Source: Coffea arabica
Taxonomy: Eukaryota; Streptophyta; Magnoliopsida; Gentianales; Rubiaceae
NCBI RefSeq assembly: GCF_036785885.1
Contig: NC_092317.1
Location: 5,272,501 to 5,336,500 of the forward strand
Direction of reading: 5' to 3'
DNA length: 64,000 nucleotides
The translations under genes were made by a program, and so were the position numbers. Every line of letters begins with the position of its first letter. Within the stretch, counting starts at the first letter, position 1. Positions 34,887 to 45,213 of this stretch are shown here, piece after piece. The notes below the pieces were generated by a model. It saw only the letters and a program-made list of their open reading frames with translations. It was not told the origin of the DNA and searched no databases.

Positions 34887-37782
34887 TTATCTGGTGCCAG
34901 AATCAGCAGGTGAACTGGAAGAAGTAGAAAAAACTTTTTGTGGCAGCATTGTAATCTCCAAAGATACTACTCCTGATCTTGAAGGTGAAGATAAGAATGG
35001 TTTTGGGGGAACTTCCAAGGACTCCAAGCTACCTTCCAACATATCAATAACCTTGCTCATTGTCGGCCTATGTGCTGGATTAGTCTGTATACACCATAGT
35101 CCTACCAATATCATCTTCCTTGCAATATCATTTTCTTCTTTTGTCATGGTATGACCATGCAGTTTTAGGTCTTCATCAGTCAGAACAAGATTGTATACCC
35201 AATGTGGAAAATATATGTCACTAGAATTGCTTACTTGAACATTTATTGCATTTTTCCTTCCTCCAACCATTTCCAGAATCATCATACCATAACTGTAGAC
35301 ATCAGATTTATAGGAGACACCACCAAAGTTCCTGCTGAACACTTCAGGAGCAATATATCCAATTGTTCCTCTAGCTCCTAACATCGACACAATACTCTCT
35401 TTTCGGGCGCATAACTTTGCCAGCCCAAAATCAGATATCTTAGGACAAAATTCTTCATCAAGAAGAATATTATGAGGTTTGATGTCAAAATGTAAAATGC
35501 GTGTGTTGCAACCTCCATGCAAGTAATCAAGTCCCTGAGCTATTCGAATTGCAATTTCATGCATTCTCTCGAATCCCAAGTGGGGCTCAGACTCATGATG
35601 GATATATTTATCAAGCGATCCATTTGGCATGAATTCATATATGAGAGCTCTTTTGGTACTATCAAGGCAAAATCCTAGCAGAGTGACAACGTTAACATGG
35701 GAAGTTCTGCTGATGCTTGCAACCTCATTAATGAATTCCTCGCCATTGCCTTTGTTGGTTCTCAGGACTTTTACTGCAACAGGACGTTTGTCAAAAAGAT
35801 TTCCCCTGTAGACCTCACCATACCCTCCTTGACCAAGTTTCTCTTTGAAGTACTTCGTCATTTTCTTGATATCAGAGTAGCTGTATCTTCTTGGTGTGAG
35901 GGATCCAAATTCCTTGATCAAGGCCTCGAGTTGTTTATCAGTTTTTCTTTTCTTATAATAACAGTAGCATATTATTGAGGACAGTATTCCCACTCCAGCC
36001 ATCATTGCTCCTGCAACCACAGAAGGGATACTGCTTAATATTCTTTAATCACTGATATCGGCAATTCCTTTGAAACAATGATGGAAAGATAACATACCAA
36101 TGAGCACCTTCAACAAATGACCCTTTCCTGCAAGACTAATACAATGTCAGTAAGGAAGAGCTAAGACAAGTGACAATTGGTCTCATTTAAGGTTATTTGG
36201 CTGTTCTTCTTTGTACTTGGTACTTTAACCATTTCGAATCCATTTGCTAAGTCATGAAGTAGCTACAGAAAATTCAGATATCTCAACCAAAAGTGAAAAA
36301 GAGGCACGAGTTGCTGGTCAATTCTATATTAGGATAACAGGACCGACAGCAAAACACCTTTTTGAATTTTAACAGCAGATTCTGATACATATGCATAGCA
36401 TGTTTCGTAAACCTCTCTCTCTCGGTTGCTGCAATAGCCACAAGTTTTCTTTATCTTACTATCGCTTATCGCCACTTTCTTTAGGTTATTGTGGTCATCA
36501 CGTTATTCTTTATTTACTGACCTTCCTGACTAAAACAATGACAATTAGCTTGAGCATTGAGGTAACTTTTCAAGCTCCTAGCATCACCTACTGCAGTGCA
36601 CATTCATGTTGTTTCGTATTCTACCATGTTTTCACAAGCAAAGACTGCCTTTTGAAAGGTATTTCTCAGTAATCTTTTATTTTCTGAACATCAGGTACTT
36701 GAAGTACAAAACTAAAAGGGATACAAATTCTTTCTGGAACTTTCAACATAGGTTCATTTTTTTTTTGGTCTAGTTTAGAAGAAGTTTTGGGTTTGGTCGA
36801 GGTGCAAAAGGCACAATTCCAAGCACCTGCAATCGTTTGCGTACGATCTCCAACGTTTGCGTTTGCTTCAAACTTTTCAGAATCCTATTTGCACTAAATT
36901 TCAACATTTTCCGAGTGATGTTGTCTACGGTGAAGGTTCATATCATTGCATGCCCAAAAATGATTACTAGGACAAAAGAAAGCAATATGAAATTAAAGAT
37001 TTAAATAAAAACATGAGTAAGAAAAACACACCATACCATGTTTAGGACAAAGCATCGGATAGGACTGATCTTGACAAATGCAAATAAATTCATATGTTGA
37101 ATTAGATCCACATTTTCCCCCAGAAGCCTCACATGAAGAGCAGGCCGCAAGGGCAGCATTATACTCGACATCGAACCCCTGAGTCAAAGCTTCTTCAAGT
37201 GTGATTTTCCTGTCCCAGAGGTCATTGTAAGCTGCCAACTGGATCGAAACAACCAAGCTGACCTTGCATCCCTCAACACCAGATACAAATTCATCTGCAA
37301 AAAAAAACTCCACCCTTTTCTCCGTCTATTGAACAAGTAACATTACTTTGAACTTGTACTTTGGCTATAACCTCAGCAGTACAACCATAGAATATGTGGA
37401 GATTCCTTGCAGTTCTAGCTGAGTTGAGGTTAAAGTTTGACAAGGTGGCATTGTTATGGAATGAATATTGGTCTGGACAAATGTTATTCCAAAGATCATC
37501 GCGAGCAATGGTCATCTTGGGAATTGATGCATCAATTGCCAATACACGATAACTCACATAAGACAGATCATCAAGCAGCATGGTTGTGTATTGACCATCT
37601 ACACAGTCCAGGCCAAAGTCTTGGCGACCACAATAGTCCGGCCTATCACCTCCCCAGAAAGGATATCCTATTCCCCGTAAGCTTCCACAGTTGTAAAGAA
37701 GGCTACAGTTTCTAAATTCATCACCATCGGCAGACGAACAAAATGAAATGATGAATAAGATATAGAAGATGATCATGATCAT
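34887..37782 (-). CDS. LRK10-like (LRK10L2 type) non-RD receptor kinase with one homopolymer frameshift
   Basis: Three exons: ectodomain 37782-37037, a 30-nt exon 36127-36098, and transmembrane plus kinase 36010-34887. It has a signal peptide, GUB_WAK_bind (CGSLRGIGYPFWGG), ARDDLW and a CxxCEASGGKCG cysteine block, then transmembrane (GVGILSSIICYCYY) and kinase with GQGGYGEVYRG, AVKVL, HFDIKPHNILLD, DFGLAK and GTIGYIAPEV. The HFD triplet makes it non-RD, as in the SD-2b/LRK10L2-like group often linked to immunity. As written, a run of nine T (plus-strand A9, 37299-37307) shifts the frame and meets a stop soon after. Eight T would restore frame and agrees with the paralogue at 47600. It may be a sequencing error or a young pseudogene. 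Confidence 0.85.
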
Positions 37783-38302
37783 GGATGAGGTAAAAAGTTG
37801 GAACGCTAATTACCCAAACCAATTGAAATGCAAATTTGATCAGATCATAAACTAGCTGTACTGATACTATAACCAAGTCCTTTGACATTTTTCATGAGCT
37901 ACTCCTCACGACTTGACTTTTGCAATTAATAATTTTTTTTACAAAAAAAAGGATTTGAGTGTCGAGTTGATCATGGTCCCGTGTGTTTTGTCCTGGCTCC
38001 ATGAGCAATTACTATAAGATGGGCGGCGCAAACGGGCCCAGGATGCTATCACAAATTTCAAAAACCAAGTGGGAAAAAAAGAGAGGATGAGTTTCTTGGT
38101 GATTGTGTTGATTCCATTTCACCGAATTCAAATAGTATCTCTAACTACATAAAGCGCCGAAGGGTTGGCAACAGTGATTTTCACTGGTTATTTTGTAATT
38201 TGAGGGTTGATTTTGTCCTCATTTGTCTTTGTAGGTGTGATGGAACTCATTGTGGGGTCATCTCTGTTTCATGCTTGTCGGCCACAGGTTCTAAATTTTG
38301 GT
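37783..38302. other. intergenic region
   Basis: Promoter side of the minus-strand receptor kinase. AT-rich; no gene, no repeat apart from the start of the tandem block at 38303. Confidence 0.4.
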
Positions 38303-38942
38303 CGCATTATTCCAATTTTACCCTTTTACACTGGTTTCGTTGTTGTTTCTTTAGAGATTTTGGCCTTTTTCGTCTTTTTATTGCAAATAATATTTTTTAG
38401 TGGTTGGCCCGTTGCAAATAACTAATATTTTGTTCATGTAACGCATTATTCCAATTTTACCCTTTTACACTGGTTTCGTTGTTGTTTCTTTAGAGATTTT
38501 GGCCTTTTTCGTCTTTTTATTGCAAATAATATTTTTTAGTGGTTGGCCCGTTGCAAATAACTAATATTTTGTTCATGTAATGCAAAAAATCCATAAAGAG
38601 TTGGTATGTTATAGGCAATATCTTTTTTACTTTCACACATTTAATTTATGTTAAATATATAAATATTTATAACTAAAATTCTAAATTTTGGTCGCCTTAT
38701 TCCAATTTTACCCTTTTACACTGGTTTCGTTGTTGTTTCTCTAGAGATTTTGGCCTTTTTCGTCTTTTTATTGCAAATAATATTTTTTAGTGGTTGGCCC
38801 GTTGCAAATAACTAATATTTTGTTCATGTAATGCAAAAAACCCATAAAGAGCTGGTATGTTATAGGCAATATCTTTTTTACTTTCACACATTTAATTTAT
38901 GTTAAATACATAAATGTTTATAACGAAAATTGAAAAAGTGTT
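38303..38942. repeat. higher-order tandem repeat (139-bp unit, two with a 112-bp tail)
   Basis: A 139-bp unit starting cgcattattccaattttac recurs at 38303-38441, 38442-38580 and 38693-38831. The second and third are followed by related tails (38581-38692, 38832-38942; shared gttataggcaatatctttt), so the larger unit is about 251 bp. Copies are nearly identical, which means recent amplification or ongoing homogenisation. Confidence 0.9.
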
Positions 38943-39084
38943 ACACTCGTATTTTTCAGAAAAGGAAACTGATAGATTTTGTATTTAACATAAATTAAAT
39001 GTGTGAAAGTAAAAAAGATATTGCCTATAACATACCAGCTCTTTATGGGTATTTTGCATTACATGAACAAAATATTAGTTATTT
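38806..39084. repeat. 101-bp near-perfect inverted repeat
   Basis: Left arm 38806-38906 (within the third tandem unit and its tail) and right arm 38984-39084 are complementary with very few mismatches, across a 77-bp spacer. A second, diverged right-arm-like segment follows at about 39200-39340 (acataaattaaatatgt, ataccggctctttac). A transcript would fold into a long hairpin. Confidence 0.88.
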
Positions 39085-39646
39085 ATGGGCATTTTACTCT
39101 GAATTATTTAATTTGTGTAAAATACATAAATGTTTGTAACTAAAATTGGAAAAGTGTTACACTAATATTTTTACAAAAGGGAAACTCATAGGTTTTGTAT
39201 TGAACATAAATTAAATATGTAAAAAAAAAAAAAAAAAAAGAAATTGCCCATAGCATACCGGCTCTTTACTGGTTTTTTTCATTACATGAACAAAGTACTA
39301 GCTATTTATGGACATTTTACTTTAAATCATTTAATTTATGTTAAAAACATAAATATTTGTAAGTAAAATTCAAAAAATATTACACTAAAATAGTCAATTA
39401 TTAAATTAAAGCTTTTGCGTTTTAAGATTGAGTAGATAAGATTGATAAAATTTGTTAGCTATTGTTAGCTAAAAGATTGAATGTCATAACATATATGTGC
39501 TCAATACAAAATGATAATTAGTTGTCTACCCTATTAAATCCATTAAATTAAACTCTCTCGATTATTAAATTAAAGCTACTCATCAGATCTTACGTGGTTC
39601 TTCTCTGTTACTTTCACATTACGTGGCGCAATTCTCCTTTGACTCT

Positions 39647-39730
39647 GTCAAATTTTGCCTTACGTGTTGCATGCTTACAAATTACACAGTCAAATTTTGC
39701 CTTACGTGTTGCATGTTTACAGATTACACC
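39647..39730. repeat. 42-bp tandem repeat inside the Helitron
   Basis: Two copies of a 42-bp unit (gtcaaattttgccttacg, then tgttgcatg and ttacaaattacaca) at 39647-39688 and 39689-39730, with a third degraded copy from about 39749 (gtcaaatttcatcttacgtg). Confidence 0.8.
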
Positions 39731-41542
39731 TTGCAGATTGCACTGGGTCAAATTTCATCTTACGTGCTTACAGCTTACGCATTACAGCTATATTTGGTTC
39801 GTTCGGTGATTATAGATATGCTTGCTTCGTTTGGTTCTTTTATCATAGTGGACTTGCAATCATTACATGGATTTAATGCATGCATGTGCTTGCTTTTACC
39901 AAAGCACAGGCTCTTTGTATAGTTAAGCACTCTGTGTGCTATATCTACATTAGCTTTTCCACCCACAGTTTCTTTGCTTTGACTTTCTCTACGTGCATAA
40001 CAGCAACTATTATAATGTTTTAGAGATGTTTCTCTTTTGTCCTGCGTCTTTCTGTTAAGCCTCCATCTTGTGCCAGCTTTTGGTGTTTTTTGTTTCCAGT
40101 TTCCTCGTTCTCGCTCGCTTCAATCAGGTGCTGCCTGTTTTCCTTTACTGTATTTCTTCACTTTTGCGCCTAATATAGCTGTTTATTACGTTGTTCCTTC
40201 GGTGAACTTTTTGCTCTTTCATTGTGTTTGCTTATTTTTGTTTCGTATGCTTCAAGTTATGCTTTTATCATTTTCTTTTCCCCATCATTTCCATTTCTTT
40301 GTTGCAAGTTTTTAGTTTGCATGGACTCTGACTTTTCTTATGTAAGCTACTTCCATGTTATATTTATCTTTTCTGTGATCTTATCGGTTTATTCCATGCA
40401 GCTCAGCTCAACCATCCTATTCGAAGCTTATTGTTCAGGTAAAGCAATCTCCCCTTTACTTATTTGTTCCTCATCTGCTTAGTGCTTAGTCTATTCTACT
40501 TCGTTGTGTTTTATTTTCTATGTTTGTTATCGTTTTGCTTATTAAATGGTAATCATCTCTTTCATTCACGTTTGTTTTGTCTGCTTCGAGAAACTTTAGA
40601 TGATTTGATTGTTATTGTTGGATGTCATGGATAACAGAATTTTCTTAATTTTAACTACAATTGCATATGGGTCGGAAACGTAAATTTTCCTCAGAAAATG
40701 AATATCGTTTTAGAAAAAAGCCGTCGTGATCGTACAAGATATATTAGAAAAATAGTTCGACATAAAAAGGCAGCTCTTTTGCCTATTGAACCCCAGAGTA
40801 ACGCAGGTTTTACCTATGACCACTGCTCCTCAGACAACTGAGCACAATCTTTTTGATGTTCCTGTTCATCATGATTTGCCAGCTAAACATGCAGTCGGCT
40901 GTTTCTGTTTGGATTTGCCTGTGTTTTCACTTCCAGATAACATAGATATTCCATCAACTTCAACTGTGTCTAGCATTGATCCATGTATTATTCTTCCCTT
41001 ATTCTTATGTGCTCTTTTTTTTTGTGTCGTTTTTTTGCTGACCTATAGCATTGATCCATGATCGTTTTTTTATTCATATAGTTTGTCCAGCTATAAACGA
41101 TGATTCAATTTCACAGAGTTTGTTTAATTCAGCTTCGTCACATGTTCATGTACACCAATTTCCTCTTCCTCCTCATTCAGGTAGTAATGATATCGTTCTT
41201 TAAATCATCCACTGACTATCAATATGAAATCAGAGAAACATGCTAGCTCACTCAATCACTTAATTTCTCCATAAAATATTCAACTTGCATTTGAAACTGT
41301 GAATTTTCAGCCTCAAACTCATCCATAAACGAAGGATCTAATATAGCAACATCTTCAAACCTTCGACCGGGTATCTTATCAATTTTCAATCTTGCTCCTA
41401 TATCCTATATCCTATTTATACTGGTCAATACACTTTTATTTCTTGCATAACCAGAAATTGGCCATGCTGTATACTTTTAGGTAATCATCGACGTCGAACA
41501 AATATACCGCTCATAGAGCATATACAATCAGAGCCAAGTATA

Positions 41543-42034
41543 TTGCCATTTGTTCCAGATTGTATTCACTGCCATGCTAAACGGTATTACATGGAGCCGC
41601 CTCGATTCTGCTGCGCTTCTGGAGAGATTAAATTAGCACCAACCAAAATGCCTGATAGATTAGTACAGCTTTATAAAGCAAACACTCTTGAATCAAAAGA
41701 ATTCAGACAATGTGTTAGGAGTTATAATAACATGTTTGTTTTCACATCTCTGGGGGTTCATTATGATAAAGATCTCAGCAAGAGGAATGATGGTATCTAT
41801 ACTTTTAGGGTGCAAGGACAGATATACCATTTTATGAACTCATTATTTCCTTCTGATGATGACAAGGCATCAAACTTGCAACTGTATTTTTATGATACAG
41901 AACATGAGTTGGCAAATAGAATGGCTATCTCAGGCAAATTCAAAGAGTCTATTCTACAACAGCTGAGGTCTATACTTGATGAAAATCCAATCTTGAGGCA
42001 GATTTCTCTGAAAGCACAAAGCATCAAAAACTAA
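41543..42034 (+). pseudogene. Helitron replicase/helicase fragment (Helitron_like_N domain)
   Basis: The 163-residue frame carries the family hallmarks CIHCHAKRYYMEPPRFCCASGEIKL-type zinc-finger-like start, FTSLGVHYDKDL, IYTFRVQGQIYHF and LQLYFYDTEHE, which are the N-terminal part of plant Helitron Rep/helicase proteins. It runs to LRQISLKAQSIKN and then stops. The HUH endonuclease motifs and the whole SF1 helicase are absent, so an internal deletion removed the catalytic parts. A basic segment further upstream (SRRDRTRYIRKIVRHKKAA, about 40720-40790) belongs to the same protein but is separated by frame breaks. Confidence 0.85.
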
Positions 42035-42287
42035 ACTAGACAGTTTACATTCCAGTTGGATGTAAAACAAAAAATTGTACTTTTTGTTTACGAATCACTG
42101 CAGCTTTCTAGAATTTTGTTCTGTACAAATAACAACTAACTTTTGTATTAAGCTGCAATTCCCAGTGATCATGTATATATAAAAAATGCATGGTTTCTAC
42201 TTTCCTGTTTATAATCCATCTCTAACACAAACATCTTCTTGACAAAAAAACCATCAGTTAACACTCAACAACAAGATAATATGGGCA

Positions 42288-42318
42288 CCCCGCGACACCC
42301 GCGGGGTCCAACACCTAG
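42288..42318 (+). repeat. Helitron 3' terminal hairpin and CTAG end
   Basis: Seven-base-pair all-G/C stem with a five-base loop, 12 bases before the terminal CTAG, followed by T. This is the termination signal of rolling-circle transposition. Confidence 0.85.
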
Positions 42319-45213
42319 TTTAACCTCATTCATTCATCAAGATCCAGATTTCCGTCAGCAATATCTTGTTTAATAATCCAATTCAGTATCATCTGTATTA
42401 CTTAAATAATACTACTGAATTTTCTAATTAAAACTTACTTTAAAAAAAAAAGTGATAAATTGCTGACTACACTAACAAGGATAAGATGCCGTTTACTTTG
42501 ACTGAAAGCGCAGAGACAAAAGTCCCAGTACGTCGCTGAAGCCAATGACCAATTCCAATTTACAGATCATGACAGGGAAAAAAGAGACACCGACACTAGA
42601 AGTGTAACGCTCGATCAAATTATCGTGCCGAGTCTTTACGATTTTTTCCGACTACCATCCTAACTAGTGAAGGATTTGGACTAAAGTTCAGGCATTTAAC
42701 ATTTTGGTACCAGATTTTATTTTTTTATTTTTTTACAAAATGGAGGCCTAAGCCATTCAAACCATAAAACAGGGAGGATAGAGGTCAAGAGCGTGACTGG
42801 CAACTGAAGATTGAGGACGCACAACTTACTTTCATGATTTATTTGTCAAATTTCTGGGTATCATGAACCGGGAAAAAAATTGCAATGCCTAATTGAACAA
42901 TAGAGAAATGGAATTGGAGCAAGGATTGAAGAGGTTGTTTTTAACGTTAGGAGGCTCAAGAGTATCGAGAGAGAATCGGGATGTTTCCGTTTTGTTTCTT
43001 CAAGAGTCAAGACACATTATTATTGGTCTTTGCAGCAAGTGCCTGTGGAAATGTGTGTTCCCTTATCTGTCATGAGTTTCTTCATCTTATCTGTCATTAG
43101 TTTTGTTCTTTGGTTTGGAATAGAATAAGTAGCTTTAATACACTTGAAAATGAAAACAAAAGAGTGCGTAGCTTAATAAGACTACAAAACAACTCCTACT
43201 GCAGTCCATTTCCGGTTCATATGGAGAACCAAAAAATTCCTATTTCATCTTCTTGAAACGTTTATGATATCCATGATGAAAGTAACAAGACATATGGGAT
43301 ATCTAAACTGAATCACTACGAAATTATTAAGCAGCTAACATTAATTAGCAACTTAAATCACCATGAAATTATTGACATGACGGGCTATACGAAATTATTA
43401 TTCAATCGGTCTTTTGTTTTACTTTCTATTCAGTTTCTGTTCCACCTTGCATTATATTGCCTTTTTTTTCTTCACAAACATTTTATTTTAATTTATTTTT
43501 TATTTGTTTAAGTTTCAATAACCAAAATACAAGAGGTTAAAATGACAAATAAAACAAAAATGTATTAAAAAATTAATAAAAATTCCATTTTTGTCTGATA
43601 CTTTGTTTTTGTAGTCTGCCATACTTTTTATTTTTGCCCTGTTATAATTCCTCAACTTGAGCATAGCTTTCAAGTACAGATTGAATGGTCGCAGTCCGAA
43701 CTTGACTAGCAATTGCTTGCCGTCGAACCGATTGTATCAGCTGGATTCATTGGCGGAATTGCATTCAGGTGAGCCAGTTATCGGTTTACCGCTGAACAAA
43801 AAATCGCACTCAATAAAAACCATTCATGAAAAATTACAAAATGACCCAGAGTTGATGTTATTTTGCAAATTGCTTTATGTTTGCACTCTCTAAAATTTGA
43901 GAATACCACTTCCCTCCCCACAATTTCCCCCATAGTGGGACAAAAAAAAATTGTACACCTTTCTGGAACACTCATCAACAATTTGAAAGATTTTTTTGGA
44001 GATTTTTTTAAAATAATCTTATGCTGAATAAAGTTAAATATTTGTAGTGTCTAAGTTTGACCTTCATAAGAAAATAAAACTTTATAGGATCATTTTCTAA
44101 CCAACCCCAAGAAATTTATAAAAAAAAGTGATTAATTGCAACCTTCCCAATTGTCTTGACTCTGCCAGTGGCTCGATTTACTGCGTTAATTAGTTGAGTA
44201 GTATTCATCATAGTTATTATATCCGACTCGACCCAATAGTTGAACCGATCAAATCGGTGAATCGGCCATGAAACTGGGCTAGTTTAGCAATTAGATCGAA
44301 CTTGCAGATAATTCGCTTGGAACCGTTTGACTTGAGTGATCGAATCAGTGACCTGTCAAATCCGGTGGTTATTGATGAACCCATCGGGTTTTAAAAATTT
44401 TCCTGAAATTACCTTTTTACCCAATTTTTTAATTTGACTAGTTACACTAGCATGAGCATTGCCGTCTTTTCGACATTATGCAGCCAATTAGATGAGAAAA
44501 ATCTAAAAAAGATTTGGAAATTAGGGTTTCTTTCTTTCTTTTACACATAGATTTATCATTTATGTTTGTGTATAATATCAATATGAATTTATGAACTTAG
44601 AACCACGTATGAGTATGGCTTGTGTGTATGAACAAGGTTATAGCTTGCTAATATTTAAGAATTTATGTACTTATATCATAATTTATATATTTATTTTATT
44701 ATATAGTGTGATCCAACGGTTCAACTACTTGAACCGCGATTGAACCGCCAACCCAGTCCTCCTGCCGTGTTGGTTTTAATAAGTACCCATCGCTTTACTG
44801 CTCAAGCACAAGTATAATTTGTGAACGAAATCGAAGTTTTTGCAAATGGCAAGTTAATAGTATTTAAATATACAAGTCTGACCCAAATTATGGGCTGCAG
44901 ACTTACGAAATCTTCCTCGTTGCTATAATAGAGTTACAAATTATAGGAATTTTCTCCTATCTGATTTGAATGTTAAATCCCAGAAGCCCGGAAAAACCAG
45001 AGACATATTTGTCATCCAGTCAATTTTCTTGTGCTTACCAGTGCTCAGCAGATACAATCATTGCAGACTGAATTTGTGAAGTTCTCATCGACTGATGAAC
45101 TTTCCAAGTCTGCATCCATGTGTTGCATAAATTTTTTTGATGCTTCAAAGACTAGCATATATACTGAAGTGTCTACTTTAGGCTTAAAAATACATTAAAA
45201 GTGTGATTTATGC
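42319..45213. other. intergenic region between Helitron and second minus-strand receptor kinase
   Basis: About 2.9 kb without a supported gene. A probable foldback element is at about 44218-44762, with ccaatagttgaaccg near the left end and ggttcaactacttgaaccgc near the right. 44880-45213 is the duplicated 3' flank of the receptor kinase. Short open frames at 42893 and 43657 have no recognisable relatives. Confidence 0.45.
44218..44762. mobile_element. probable MITE rich in GAACCG motifs
   Basis: Left end holds cgacccaatagttgaaccga, right end ggttcaactacttgaaccgcgattgaaccg. These are imperfect complements around TAGTTGAACCG. Similar GGTTCAA/TTGAACC-rich foldback elements are common in angiosperms. 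The exact ends and target duplication could not be fixed. Confidence 0.45.

Larger units (their letters stand above)
39554..42318 (+). mobile_element. Helitron remnant (rolling-circle transposon)
   Basis: The 3' end is diagnostic: a GC-rich hairpin CCCCGCG-acacc-CGCGGGG (42288-42306), then TCCAACAC and CTAG (42315-42318) followed by T, the expected CTRR end with A/T insertion site. Inside is an intact Helitron N-terminal domain frame (41543-42034). The 5' end is not certain. A TCTCTC start at 39554 just before attattaaattaaagct is the best candidate, but the base before it is C and not A. A 42-bp tandem repeat and remnants of the basic N-terminal region (from 40668) lie inside. The HUH nuclease and the helicase are missing, so the element is non-autonomous. 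Confidence 0.82.

Noticed and set aside
38303-38942. CRISPR-like or centromeric satellite reading of the tandem repeats
   Set aside because: Only three units, no spacer logic, and a plant nuclear setting; the tails and inverted copy fit a transposon-type or local amplification better.
40037-40482. overlapping hydrophobic open frames inside the Helitron
   Set aside because: T-rich composition gives strings of Phe/Leu/Ser in two frames; no conserved Helitron motif.
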